In this document: piece by piece, positions 54,128 through 62,351 of the stretch
Position numbering within the stretch: position 1 is the stretch's first letter
How the letters are laid out: every line of letters begins with the position of its first letter
Assembly: GCF_026341815.1 (NCBI RefSeq)
Contig: NZ_JAPENX010000001.1
Span: forward strand, 3,720,001 to 3,784,000
Length of the DNA: 64,000 nucleotides
Reading direction: 5' to 3'
From: Streptomyces sp. NBC_00572
GTDB taxonomy: Bacteria > Actinomycetota > Actinomycetes > Streptomycetales > Streptomycetaceae
Notes under the pieces: model-generated
What the model saw: the letters and a program-made list of their open reading frames with translations, nothing else
The model's database searches: none
Told to the model about the DNA's origin: nothing
Made by a program: the position numbers and the translations under genes

Positions 54128-54319
54128 GGAAAAACCCTCCGGGAGCGGGGATCAGGGTCGGCCGGCTTCTCTGTCGGTCTGACCCGGCCGGGTACGGTCC
54201 ACCGGCCCCGGTCATCGTAGCGACGACTTGTCGGTTCGCTCGCGCGGGGTCCATCGGTGTGATCAAACAGGCACGGACGGGCTATCGCACAGGCCGGAAT
54301 CGCCGCATTCCGGACGGAA

Positions 54320-54889
54320 TCACGGGCCGGAGTGTCGCGGTGTGAGGCCCTCCGCGAGGCGGAACGCCAGCCGTGCGCGGGAGAGCCGCCTGAGTTCATC
54401 GGTGGCGATCACGCGTTCTTCCTCCGGTTCGTTGCCGAGACGTGACCGAATGCCTGCCAATACCTGGTCGAGACGCTCTCCGGGCCGCACTCCGTCGAGG
54501 CTGATCACGAACGCGTGTCCGAAGCTGCTCTCGTACGCGGCATGGGCGGCCCGCAGCGCGGTCCGCGCGGCAGGCGGGGCGTCGGGGTGCGGCAGGGCCG
54601 AGGACTCGGCGGCCAGGGCCTCGTCGAGGTCCGCGCGGGACAGGTCGTACCCGGCCTCCTCGGCGGCGGCGAGCAGGGCGTCCACGGTGGGGTACGGACG
54701 GTGCGCCGCCACCCGTTCGGCCCAGCGCCGGCTGTGGCAGCAGGAGAGGAGTACGGTCTCGGCCTCGGCGGGCGAGGCCGCGTTGAAGCCCGCGAGCCCA
54801 TGGAGCTGGGAGCCCCTGTGCTGGGCGGGTATGGCAGACGTGTCCTTGGAGCCCGGTTTGCGGCAGGGGACATGGGTGTCGCTGGTCAG
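54320..54889 (-). CDS. OHCU decarboxylase-like protein (UraD family), non-standard start
   Basis: About 189 residues. The conserved part, LAGFNAASPAEAETVLLSCC, RWAERVAAHRPYPTVDALLA, YESSFGHAFVISLDG and RIRSRLGNEPEEERVIATDE, matches 2-oxo-4-hydroxy-4-carboxy-5-ureidoimidazoline decarboxylase, which finishes urate oxidation to allantoin. There is no in-frame ATG, GTG or TTG between about 55156 and the start of the domain; CTG 54889 behind CCGGAG is my best guess. GTG 55156 would overlap the divergent hexosaminidase gene. No other urate-degradation gene is nearby, so the substrate may differ. Confidence 0.68.
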   Translation of the reverse strand: MTSDTHVPCRKPGSKDTSAIPAQHRGSQLHGLAGFNAASPAEAETVLLSCCHSRRWAERVAAHRPYPTVDALLAAAEEAGYDLSRADLDEALAAESSALPHPDAPPAARTALRAAHAAYESSFGHAFVISLDGVRPGERLDQVLAGIRSRLGNEPEEERVIATDELRRLSRARLAFRLAEGLTPRHSGP

Positions 54890-55126
54890 CGTGGGCTCCG
54901 GTACTCCGGGACGGGTGGGGCGATCGCGCGGGGGACGGGCGCGATGGGGTGGGTGTGACGCAACGTTACCGACGGGACGAGGGAAGTGTCCGACGGATGC
55001 GCGAATTTCACCCGGAAGGGAGAGTTTCGGAACAGGTGATGGACGAAAGGGTTCCGGTCCGCCCGCCGTGATGTCCCGCGATGTCCCCCGATTGGCCGGA
55101 CCGCCCGCCGTACGGGAGGATTCCGA

Positions 55127-56761
55127 ATGATGCGGTACTCCATACGAGGGCCCCACAAGGGCCCCGCACTTCTGGCGACCGCGGTGGCACTGGCCACCGT
55201 GGCGGCCTGCTCCAGCGGTTCACCCTCCGTCTCGGGCACGTCCGCCGCCGCCCCCGCCGACACGTCCTCCGGTACGTCCGCGAGCGCGGCGCCCACCAGC
55301 GCGCCGCCCAGCCCGACACCCACACCGACCCGGACCTACCCCCTCTCCACCGCGCCCCGCACCATCCCCGCCGTCCGCGACCACGAGGCCGCCCGCGGCC
55401 CCGGCTGGAAGCCCGCGGCCCCCGCCGGCGTCGTCATCGCCGCGAACAGCACGGGCCTCGCCGACGAGGGGAAACTGCTCGCCGGGGAACTCGGCATCCC
55501 GTACCGCGGCGCCGTCGCCGCCGGGCCCGGGGACGTCGAGCTGGCCCTCGGCGGGGCCGGCGCCCCCGAGTCGTACACCCTGACCGTCCGCGACAACCGG
55601 GTCCGGATCAGCGGCCCCGACGAGGCGGGCGTCTTCTACGGCACCCGCACCCTCAAGCAATCGGTGAAGGGCTCCGGCGCGATGCCCGAGGGCGTCGTCA
55701 CCGACGCGCCCGCCAAGCCCCAGCGCGGACTGAACGTCGACATCGCCCGCAAGTACTTCACCGCCGGCTGGATCGAGGACCGGCTCCGCGAGATGGCCGA
55801 CCTCAAGCTCAACCAGTTCGGCCTGCACTTCTCCGACGACCAGGGCTTCCGGATCGCCTCCGACAGCCACCCCGAGATCGTCTCCGCCCAGCACCTCAGC
55901 AAGGCCGAGGTGCGCCGGATCCTCGCCCTCGCGCAGAGCCTGCACATCACCGTCGTGCCCGAGATCGACTCGCCCGGACACCTCGGCGCCGTCCTGCGCG
56001 CCCACCCGGACCTGCAGCTGCGCAACGTCCAGGGCGTCCCGCGCCAGGGCGCCATCGACATCTCGAAGCCGGCCTCGGCGCGGATCGTCGACGATCTGCT
56101 GCGCGAGTACTCCGCGCTCTTCCCCGGCGGCTGGTTCCACGTCGGCGCCGACGAGTACCAGGCGCTGACCGTCCGCAGCCCCTCCACCTCCTACCCGCAG
56201 CTCGCCACGGCCGCCCGGCAGAAGTACGGGCCCCAGGCCGGCGTCCAGGACCTGGCGGAGGGCTGGCTGAACGACCGCGCCGCCGTGGTGCGCGCGGCCG
56301 GGAAGACGGCCAAGGCCTGGAACGACGGGTTCTTCCGCGGCGGCGTCGTCACCGCCGACCGGCGCATCGAGGTCGAGTACTGGACGGGCAAGGAGATCGG
56401 CGCCCGCCCGCCCGCCGAGTACCTGGCCGAGGGCCGCAAGGTCGTGAACCTCAACGACGAGTACCTGTACTACGTCCTTGGCGAGCCGAACCAGTTCACG
56501 TACCCCACGGGCCGCCGCATCTACGAGCAGTGGACCCCCCTGGTCCTGCGCGGAACGACATCGGTCGCCGCCCGGTACGCCCCCCAGATCCTGGGCGCCC
56601 GGCTCGCGGTCTGGTGCGACCTGTCGGCGGCCCAGACACAGACCCAGGTGGCGGCCGGCATTCGCATGCCGCTGACGGCCCTCGCCCAGAAGGTCTGGGA
56701 CGCGCGGACCCCGACGCTGACCTGGGAACAGTTCAGGGCGCTGGCGACGCAGGTGCGCTGA
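55127..56761 (+). CDS. lipoprotein beta-N-acetylhexosaminidase (GH20)
   Basis: 544 residues. Signal peptide with lipobox VAAC (near residue 28), a Ser/Thr/Pro-rich stalk, a GH20b-like domain (about 85-195) and the catalytic GH20 barrel: RGLNVDIARKYFTAGWIEDR, LHFSDDQGFRI, VVPEIDSPGHLGA and FHVGADEY with the Asp-Glu catalytic pair, then WNDGFF and WCDLS. It releases terminal GlcNAc/GalNAc outside the cell, for chitin or peptidoglycan use. ATG 55127 has GGGAGGATT upstream. Monocistronic or followed by the DUF4328 gene (88-base gap). Confidence 0.92.
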   Translation: MMRYSIRGPHKGPALLATAVALATVAACSSGSPSVSGTSAAAPADTSSGTSASAAPTSAPPSPTPTPTRTYPLSTAPRTIPAVRDHEAARGPGWKPAAPAGVVIAANSTGLADEGKLLAGELGIPYRGAVAAGPGDVELALGGAGAPESYTLTVRDNRVRISGPDEAGVFYGTRTLKQSVKGSGAMPEGVVTDAPAKPQRGLNVDIARKYFTAGWIEDRLREMADLKLNQFGLHFSDDQGFRIASDSHPEIVSAQHLSKAEVRRILALAQSLHITVVPEIDSPGHLGAVLRAHPDLQLRNVQGVPRQGAIDISKPASARIVDDLLREYSALFPGGWFHVGADEYQALTVRSPSTSYPQLATAARQKYGPQAGVQDLAEGWLNDRAAVVRAAGKTAKAWNDGFFRGGVVTADRRIEVEYWTGKEIGARPPAEYLAEGRKVVNLNDEYLYYVLGEPNQFTYPTGRRIYEQWTPLVLRGTTSVAARYAPQILGARLAVWCDLSAAQTQTQVAAGIRMPLTALAQKVWDARTPTLTWEQFRALATQVR

Positions 56762-56849
56762 TCCTCATCGTGGACGCGATCGGTCCGGATCGCGTACGTT
56801 CCCCCGGCGGCGGCCACCAGGCCGCCGCATGTTCCTTGGGGGGAACCAC

Positions 56850-57491
56850 ATGCTCACGCTCCAAAATCCGAACGGCCTTTCGCGCGCCGTCGTGGCCCTG
56901 CTGGCGGGCAACATCGTCTTCGACGTCCTGCTCGGCCTCGCCGACGTCCGTGACCTGGCGGCCGACGAGACGGAGTACTACGACCCGGCCAGGTTCGGGG
57001 CGCTCGACCTGAACCTGGCGTACAGCATGTCGTTCACGCTGTACGTGGCGACGGGGATCGTCTTCATCATCTGGTTCTACAGACTGCGGAAGAACGCCGA
57101 AGTCTGGGCCGGTGACCTGCAGACCCGGAAGCCGGGCTATGCCATCGGCGGCTGGTTCATTCCGATCGGCAACTTCTGGATCCCGCGAGCGGTCGCCGTG
57201 GAGATCTGGCGGGCCAGCCGCTGGGAGCCGTACGCCGCCGACGGCAAGCGGGAGCTGACGCTGCTCAACGGCTGGTGGACGTGCTGGATCGTCGCCACCT
57301 TGGTGAACTGGATCTCCGGTCAGATGTACAAGACGGCGGAGACCACCGGCGACTACAACGCCGCGAGCCAGTGGTCCCTCGCGGGCTTTGTCCTCGACAT
57401 CGCCGCCGCCGTCCTCGCGATCCTTTTCGTACGCCGTCTGACCTCTATGCAGCACGCCAAGGCCACTGGCATGATTCCGGCCGCACAGTGA
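56850..57491 (+). CDS. DUF4328 membrane protein
   Basis: 213 residues with four membrane helices: AVVALLAGNIVFDVLLGLAD, AYSMSFTLYVATGIVFIIWFY, WTCWIVATLVNWISG and LAGFVLDIAAAVLAILFV. The central GYAIGGWFIPIGNFWIPRAVAVEIW is the DUF4328 signature. ATG 56850 with TTGGGGGGAA upstream. Its position after the hexosaminidase may be incidental. Function unknown. Confidence 0.85.
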   Translation: MLTLQNPNGLSRAVVALLAGNIVFDVLLGLADVRDLAADETEYYDPARFGALDLNLAYSMSFTLYVATGIVFIIWFYRLRKNAEVWAGDLQTRKPGYAIGGWFIPIGNFWIPRAVAVEIWRASRWEPYAADGKRELTLLNGWWTCWIVATLVNWISGQMYKTAETTGDYNAASQWSLAGFVLDIAAAVLAILFVRRLTSMQHAKATGMIPAAQ

Positions 57492-57557
57492 CGAAATAGC
57501 GCCCCTCGGCGCAGTAGTGGACGTACTGAGTCCGCATCGGGTGGCAAGGAGGCGTCC

Positions 57558-58118
57558 ATGGCGTCGGCGACTGGCCGGAACCTGCTGGAACTGATCGACG
57601 GGGCCGACGAGCGAGGGCTGGCCGCGGCCGGGCTCGCCTGCCTCGACCGCTGCCTCCCGCTGCTCGCCGGCGACCGGGGCGACGCCCTGCGGCCCGCGTG
57701 GGCGGCCGTCGCACGCGGCGACGGCGACGCCTGGGGCGAGGCCGTCGCCAAGGCCCGCGTCGAGCTGGACGCCGACGGTACGGAGGACGCCCAGGACGTA
57801 CGCCGGATGCTGGCGGAGGCCCCGGCCGCCTGGACGGCCGAGGCCCTGCGCGTCTGGGCCGGTGCGTGCTCCGTCACCGCCCTCGCCCTGCACGGGCGGT
57901 ACGACGCGGCCGAGGCGCCCGACGGTCTCGTCGAGCGCTGCCGCGCCGGGGACGGCGACGGTGCGGGCCCGCTGCTCGCCGGAGAACTCCGCCGCCAGCA
58001 GGCCGTCCTCGAATCGGTCGCCCACGGCCCGACCGGTCTGCGCCGGGCCCGTGAACTCTCCGTCGAGGGTGGCCGGGTGCTGCGCGCGGTCGTCTCGCGC
58101 CGGGCCCGCACCGCCTGA
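57558..58118 (+). CDS. small helical protein, unknown function
   Basis: 186 residues, Ala/Arg/Glu-rich and predicted fully helical (LLELIDGADERGLAAAGLAC, AVAKARVELDADGTEDAQDV, ARELSVEGGRVLRAVVS). The ATG has CAAGGAGG upstream. Convergent with the Clp-N/HTH gene, 5 bases from its stop, with the palindrome GGTTCCTAGGAACC (58119-58132) at the join. I recognise no family. Confidence 0.7.
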   Translation: MASATGRNLLELIDGADERGLAAAGLACLDRCLPLLAGDRGDALRPAWAAVARGDGDAWGEAVAKARVELDADGTEDAQDVRRMLAEAPAAWTAEALRVWAGACSVTALALHGRYDAAEAPDGLVERCRAGDGDGAGPLLAGELRRQQAVLESVAHGPTGLRRARELSVEGGRVLRAVVSRRARTA

Positions 58119-58123
58119 GGTTC

Positions 58124-58867
58124 CTAGGAACCCTCCTCCGGGGCCACGATCGTCGCCGAGGCGATCGTCTCGGCGATCTGCTGCTCCGCCGTGACCTTGT
58201 CGAGTCCGAGGCCGGTCAGCACGCCCGTACCGTCCTCGTGCTCCAGGAGGGCGAGCAGGATGTGCTCGGTGCCGACGTAGTTGTGGCCGAGGCGCAGTGC
58301 CTCGCGGAACGTCAGCTCCAGGACCTTCTTCGCTGCCGTGTCGAACGGGACGAGCGCGGGCATCTCGGCGGCGGCCGGCGGCAGGGTCGCCGTGACGGTC
58401 TCACGGACCTGGTCGACGGTCACGCCCTGCGAGGCGATCCAGAGCGCCGCGAGCCCCTCGGGCTCGGCGAGCAGGCCGAGAGTCAGGTGGGCGGGGAGGA
58501 TCTCGTCGTTCCCGGCGTTCCTGGCCTCGTTCTGGGAGGAGACGACGACGTTCCGCGCCCGGGGGGTGAAGCGGCCGAAACCCGCGCTCGCGTCCATCTT
58601 CTCCGCGTCCGGGTCCTTGGGGACGAAACGCTTCTGGGCTGCCTGGCGGGTGACTCCCATGCTGCGGCCGATGTCGGTCCAGGAGGCGCCCGAGCGCCGG
58701 GCCTGGTCCACGAAGTGGCCGATGAGGTGGTCGGCGACATCGCCGAGGTGGTCCGCCGCGATGACCGCGTCGGAGAGTTGGTCCAGGGCGTCGGGGTGGA
58801 CCTTCTTGATCGCGTCGATGAGCTCGTCGAGACGGACAGGGACATTCATGCCGACTGGATTCGTCAT
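58124..58867 (-). CDS. ClpC2-like regulator: HTH plus Clp N-terminal domain
   Basis: 247 residues. An N-terminal HTH (about 53-80: SGASWTDIGRSMGVTRQAAQ) is followed by a Clp_N double repeat (about 97-240: FTPRARNVVVSSQNEARNAG and LTFREALRLGHNYVGTEHIL) but no ATPase. This matches mycobacterial ClpC2, reported to bind ClpC1-targeting cyclic peptides such as cyclomarin and to control its own promoter; by analogy this protein may sense such an antibiotic and act as a decoy. Two CAACC-N3-GGTTG dyads sit directly upstream, as expected for autoregulation. ATG 58867 is tentative; ATG 58849 also fits. Confidence 0.85.
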   Translation of the reverse strand: MTNPVGMNVPVRLDELIDAIKKVHPDALDQLSDAVIAADHLGDVADHLIGHFVDQARRSGASWTDIGRSMGVTRQAAQKRFVPKDPDAEKMDASAGFGRFTPRARNVVVSSQNEARNAGNDEILPAHLTLGLLAEPEGLAALWIASQGVTVDQVRETVTATLPPAAAEMPALVPFDTAAKKVLELTFREALRLGHNYVGTEHILLALLEHEDGTGVLTGLGLDKVTAEQQIAETIASATIVAPEEGS

Positions 58868-58871
58868 GAGG

Positions 58872-58915
58872 CAACCTTAGGTTGACAGTCGTGGACTGTC
58901 AACCGTCGGTTGACA
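58872..58915. promoter_or_regulatory. composite palindromic operator of the ClpC2-like gene
   Basis: CAACC-TTA-GGTTG (58872-58884) and CAACC-GTC-GGTTG (58900-58912) are the same dyad 28 bases apart, joined by a perfect 25-bp palindrome GGTTGACAGTC-GTG-GACTGTCAACC (58880-58904). The array begins 5 bases upstream of the start codon, so a bound regulator would block both promoter and translation start. The HTH product of this gene is the obvious candidate. Confidence 0.82.
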
Positions 58916-58949
58916 CCCTGAAAACGGGGGGAAGCAGGGGAAAAAGGGA

Positions 58950-59020
58950 GACGGCCGGGGTCGCCACCCCCCACAGGAGAGACCCCGGCCGTCGTCCACG
59001 GAGCCGCAGCACGGCTCCGT
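58950..59020. other. double hairpin of unknown function
   Basis: GACGGCCGGGGTC (58950-58962) pairs perfectly with GACCCCGGCCGTC (58981-58993); 4 bases later ACGGAGCCG (58998-59006) pairs with CGGCTCCGT (59012-59020). Neither is at the end of a gene: both flanking genes point away. It could be the terminator of a small RNA, a 5'-leader structure of either gene, or an old terminator. Confidence 0.55.
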
Positions 59021-59186
59021 ACTCCTTTCAGCGCCAGGGGTGCGGTTTCTGTCACACCGCGCGCAGCGTGACTTTGCCGGAGGCATCGCGCACACCACCG
59101 CTCGAAGGTTGCAAGTTGTACAAAGACCCCGGACCGCGTGGACGCGGCGCCGCGACACGACGTAGCGTGCAGATGCGCGAGGCAGC

Positions 59187-59936
59187 GTGGCGGTGGTGAC
59201 CAGCCGCGATGAAGCGACGACGCGACCGACGAACAGGGTTTGGGGAGTGCTGGGGGACGACGCGGAGCTGACGACCGCGGTGCTCGCTGCTCAGGACGGG
59301 GACGAGAACGCCTTCCGTACTGTGTATCGCGCCGTGCATCCACGGTTGCTCGGCTACATACGCACACTGGTCGGCGACACCGAGGCCGAGGACGTCGCCT
59401 CGGAGGCCTGGCTTCAGATCGCCCGCGACCTCGACCGCTTCGACGGCGACGCGGACCGCTTCCGTGGCTGGGCGGCCCGGATCGCCCGCAACCGCGCCCT
59501 CGACCACGTCAGGATGCGCGGCAGGCGCCCCGCCGTCGGCGCCGACGAGACCGAACTCACCGACAAGCCCGCCGCGTCCGACACCGCGGGCGAAGCCCTG
59601 GAGGCACTGGCCACCGGCCACACCATGCAATTGATCGCCCAGCTCCCGCAGGACCAGGCCGAGGCCGTCGTCCTGCGCGTCGTCGTCGGCCTCGACGCCA
59701 AGACCGCCGCCGACACCCTGGGGAAACGCCCCGGAGCCGTCCGCACCGCCGCCCACCGCGGCCTCAAGAAGCTCGCCGAACTCCTCGGCGTCGACGGCGA
59801 GGCGACCGGTCCCGACGGCACCGACGAGGACGTCGTCCCGCTGGACGGTGTGCCTCCGCAACGCGGGCGCGTGCCGGGGTCCGTGACCCCGGGTGGTGTG
59901 ACGCAATCACGTCCGCGTACGCAGAAGGACATGTGA
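59187..59936 (+). CDS. ECF-type RNA polymerase sigma factor
   Basis: 249 residues. Region 2: ENAFRTVYRAVHPRLLGYIR, DTEAEDVASEAWLQIARDLD, RFRGWAARIARNRALDHVRM. Region 4: LIAQLPQDQAEAVVLRVVVG, TAADTLGKRPGAVRTAAHRG. A 40-residue Gly/Pro/Asp tail follows. GTG 59187 has GAGG upstream at short spacing; GTG 59199 and 59247 are alternatives. The next gene overlaps by one base (TGATG) and is a membrane protein, the usual place for a sigma-controlling partner. Confidence 0.88.
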   Translation: MAVVTSRDEATTRPTNRVWGVLGDDAELTTAVLAAQDGDENAFRTVYRAVHPRLLGYIRTLVGDTEAEDVASEAWLQIARDLDRFDGDADRFRGWAARIARNRALDHVRMRGRRPAVGADETELTDKPAASDTAGEALEALATGHTMQLIAQLPQDQAEAVVLRVVVGLDAKTAADTLGKRPGAVRTAAHRGLKKLAELLGVDGEATGPDGTDEDVVPLDGVPPQRGRVPGSVTPGGVTQSRPRTQKDM

Positions 59937-61081
59937 TGGCCGACGAGCGGTACCAGTGGCTCGACCAGGAGGCCGCGGAGCGGCTGCTCCGCGGCGAGCC
60001 GGTCGATGCCGTCGACGACCACGCGCGTTCCCAGGCCGAGCGGCTCGCGGGAGCCCTCGACGCGGCTCGCACCCCGGCGGTCCTCCCGGCCGCGCACGCC
60101 GAACTTCCGGGCGAGGCCGCCGCGCTCGCCGCCTTCCGCAAGGCCGCCGCCGAGCGCGCCGCCGCCCCCGTCGCCGCGGGGCCGGCCGGCCGCACCGAGC
60201 GCGCCGAACTCGGCCGGGTGCGGCTCGCCGCCGTCCCGTCCTCCGCCCCGAGCCGCCGCTGGGGACGTTCCTTCCGGTACGGACTCGCCGCCGCGGTCGC
60301 CGCCGTCACCGTCGGAGGGGTCGCCGTCGCCGCGGGAACAGGTGTGCTGCCGATGGTGGGTCCCGCGCCCGCCAGCTCCGTCACGGCGGGGGAGACCACC
60401 GACCCGCTCGTCTCGGAGGACCCCGGCATACGCCAGGACCCCGAGACACCCCCGACGCGGCCGGGCGGCGACGACCCCACGCCCGGCGCGTCCCCCACGG
60501 CCGGCGATGCCACCGGCACCACGGCACCGCCCACCGGAGGCCCCGACGGCCACGGCACGGAGACCCGGGGACCGGGCACCCCGAAGCCGGGCACGAGCAC
60601 GCCGGGTGCGAGCACCGACACGACGGGCACGGGGCCGGGCGGTACGAGCAAGGAGAGCGGCGGCACGGGCGGCGACCCGGGCGGTACGAAGTCCTGGGAG
60701 AGGGTCGCCAAGGCCTGCCGTGAGTACCGGTCCGGGAAGCTCGACGCGACCGGTCGGCAGGGGCTCATGAACACCCTGCGTGCGGGCGAAACCCTGCGCC
60801 GCTACTGCGACCGCATCCTCGGCGGCGCCACGAGCGCGCCCGAAGACGGCGGCAAAGACAGCGGCAAGGACGACTCGAAGGACTCCGACGGCGACGCCAA
60901 GGACGACGGCAAGCCCGGCGACGGGCGCGACGGCGACAGGGGCGACTCGGGCGGCGACACCGGTGGCGGCGGCACGGACCGCCGCGACACGGCACTGCCC
61001 TCGGCCCCGGATTCCGCCCGGCTCACCGCCGTACTCCCCCTCGGGATCGGCGTCACCGCACGCGTTCCGCTCCCGGTGTAA
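59936..61081 (+). CDS. membrane partner of the ECF sigma factor, low-complexity outer region
   Basis: 381 residues. Cytoplasmic N-terminus (ERYQWLDQEAAERLLRGEPV, ALAAFRKAAAERAA) with no zinc anti-sigma motif, a membrane helix near residue 125 (YGLAAAVAAVTVGGVAVAAG), then a long Gly/Thr/Pro/Ser-rich outer stretch (about 140-245) and a compact block CREYRSGKLDATGRQGLMNT with TLRRYCDRILGG, followed by a Gly/Asp/Lys repeat tail (about 305-345). Start ATG 59936 overlaps the sigma gene's stop. It probably controls the sigma factor's activity; the outer CREY/YCDRI block may be the sensing part. Confidence 0.72.
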   Translation: MADERYQWLDQEAAERLLRGEPVDAVDDHARSQAERLAGALDAARTPAVLPAAHAELPGEAAALAAFRKAAAERAAAPVAAGPAGRTERAELGRVRLAAVPSSAPSRRWGRSFRYGLAAAVAAVTVGGVAVAAGTGVLPMVGPAPASSVTAGETTDPLVSEDPGIRQDPETPPTRPGGDDPTPGASPTAGDATGTTAPPTGGPDGHGTETRGPGTPKPGTSTPGASTDTTGTGPGGTSKESGGTGGDPGGTKSWERVAKACREYRSGKLDATGRQGLMNTLRAGETLRRYCDRILGGATSAPEDGGKDSGKDDSKDSDGDAKDDGKPGDGRDGDRGDSGGDTGGGGTDRRDTALPSAPDSARLTAVLPLGIGVTARVPLPV

Positions 61082-61178
61082 CACTTCTCGGCCCGTCGGC
61101 GCAGTACAGAGTGAGCCGACTGGTCATCGGCCGCGCAGTGAGCCGGGGTTCCCCCCGTACCTACGGCTCCGCGCACTC

Positions 61179-61217
61179 GGCGCGGGTGGGGCACGTTCCC
61201 CCGGTCCCACCCGCGCC
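61179..61217. terminator. terminator between convergent genes
   Basis: GGCGCGGGTGGG (61179-61190) pairs perfectly with CCCACCCGCGCC (61206-61217) around a 15-base loop. Confidence 0.78.
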
Positions 61218-61260
61218 CTCTCTCTTCCCCTCCCGGGTCACCGGTCGAGCCCCTCCCGGA

Positions 61261-62157
61261 TCACCAGTGGACGACGACCTTGTCGCCGACCTTCACCTGG
61301 TCGAAGAGGGCCGTGAGCTTGGCCCGGTCCCGGACGTTGACGCAGCCGTGCGAGGCCCCGTTGTAGCCGCGGGCCGCGAAGTCCGCCGAGTAGTGCACCG
61401 CCTGGCCACGGCTGAAGTACATCGAGAGCGGCATCGGCGTGTGGTAGAGCCGCGACCAGTCCTGACGGACCTTGCGCTCGACGGTGAACGTGCCCTCACG
61501 GGTCGGGGTGTTCTCCGAACCGAAGCGGACGTCCATGGCCGACACGACCTTGCCGTCGATCATCCAGGCGAGGGTCCGGCTCTCCTTGCTGATGCAGAGC
61601 ACCCGGCCCGTCATGCACCGCGCGTCCGGGGTGTCCAGCTGGTTGGTGGTCGACGGCTTCAGCTCATCGGCGGTCGGCTTCCGGCTCGCGCCGAGCAGCC
61701 GCTGCCAGGTCGCCTCCTCGACCGAACCCGTCCGGGGCAGACCCTGCTTCTTCTGGAAGGCCTTGACCGAGCCGGCCGTCATCGTCCCGTAGAAACCGGT
61801 GGGCGCCCGGTCGAAGTACCCGAGCTGGCGCAGCCGCGCCTGCAGCTCGCGGACCTGCTCGTTCTCGTCCCCGTCACCCATCAGGACGTCGGGCTCGGGC
61901 GTCCCGCTGGGGGCATCGGTGGGCGTCGCCGTCGTGCCCGAGGGGGACGGGGGCTTGCCGTCCCCGGTCGGGGCATCGGTGGGTGCATCGGTCGCGGTGC
62001 CGGACGCGGCCGGTGCGGGCGCTGAGGTCGTCGGCCCCTTCGTCGGGCTCGCGGAGCCGCCTCCGGAGCCGGCCGCCTGGGCCGTACAGCCCGCCGCGAG
62101 GGCCACCGAGGCCGCTGCCAGAACCACTCTGCGTATGACGGAAGAAGACCGCTTCAT
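61261..62157 (-). CDS. lipoprotein L,D-transpeptidase with peptidoglycan-binding domain
   Basis: 298 residues. Signal peptide with lipobox LAAGC (Cys near residue 24), a Ser/Thr/Pro/Ala-rich linker (30-90), a PG_binding_1 domain (NEQVRELQARLRQLGYFDRA, GSVKAFQKKQGLPRTG) and a YkuD catalytic domain ending HYSADFAARGYNGASHGCVN with the catalytic Cys in SHGCVNVR. It forms 3-3 cross-links or attaches proteins to peptidoglycan outside the cell. ATG 62157 follows a GGGGGG site. It complements the D-Ala-D-Ala carboxypeptidase in this window, which makes the tetrapeptide donors L,D-transpeptidases use. Confidence 0.93.
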   Translation of the reverse strand: MKRSSSVIRRVVLAAASVALAAGCTAQAAGSGGGSASPTKGPTTSAPAPAASGTATDAPTDAPTGDGKPPSPSGTTATPTDAPSGTPEPDVLMGDGDENEQVRELQARLRQLGYFDRAPTGFYGTMTAGSVKAFQKKQGLPRTGSVEEATWQRLLGASRKPTADELKPSTTNQLDTPDARCMTGRVLCISKESRTLAWMIDGKVVSAMDVRFGSENTPTREGTFTVERKVRQDWSRLYHTPMPLSMYFSRGQAVHYSADFAARGYNGASHGCVNVRDRAKLTALFDQVKVGDKVVVHW

Positions 62158-62315
62158 CGTTGCCCCCCGGGACGAGTCGTGTGTACGTAGGGATGCTTCC
62201 CGCGCGTGTGCGGTTGCGCAGGTAGGTCACGATCCGCGCATGCTGTGAGGAAGGTCCCAGCGAGCTGCTCTCCATGGCTCGGACGCCCGCCGCTACAGTC
62301 CGCCGCGAGGGCCAG

Positions 62316-62327
62316 TACTGCTGAGTA
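62316..62327. promoter_or_regulatory. TACT-GCTG-AGTA dyad upstream of the mutase gene
   Basis: A short dyad, read GTTACTCAGCAGTACT on the other strand, 25 bases before the start. TetR-type regulators of acyl-CoA metabolism in actinobacteria use GTTACT-like half-sites; the arms are short and this is only suggestive. Confidence 0.3.
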
Positions 62328-62351
62328 ACAAGCTATCGGGAGGCACTGTCA

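Larger units (their letters stand above)
58868..59186. other. 319-bp divergent intergenic region
   Basis: Holds the ClpC2-like gene's operators (58872-58915) and two adjacent hairpins (58950-59020). The rest (59021-59186) has no feature I can support beyond the leader and probable promoter of the ECF sigma gene. Confidence 0.7.

Noticed and set aside
54874..55156. Extension of the UraD-like protein to GTG 55156.
   Set aside because: It would run into the divergent hexosaminidase gene and the added 89 residues are Pro/Arg-rich with no similarity; kept only as a remote alternative.
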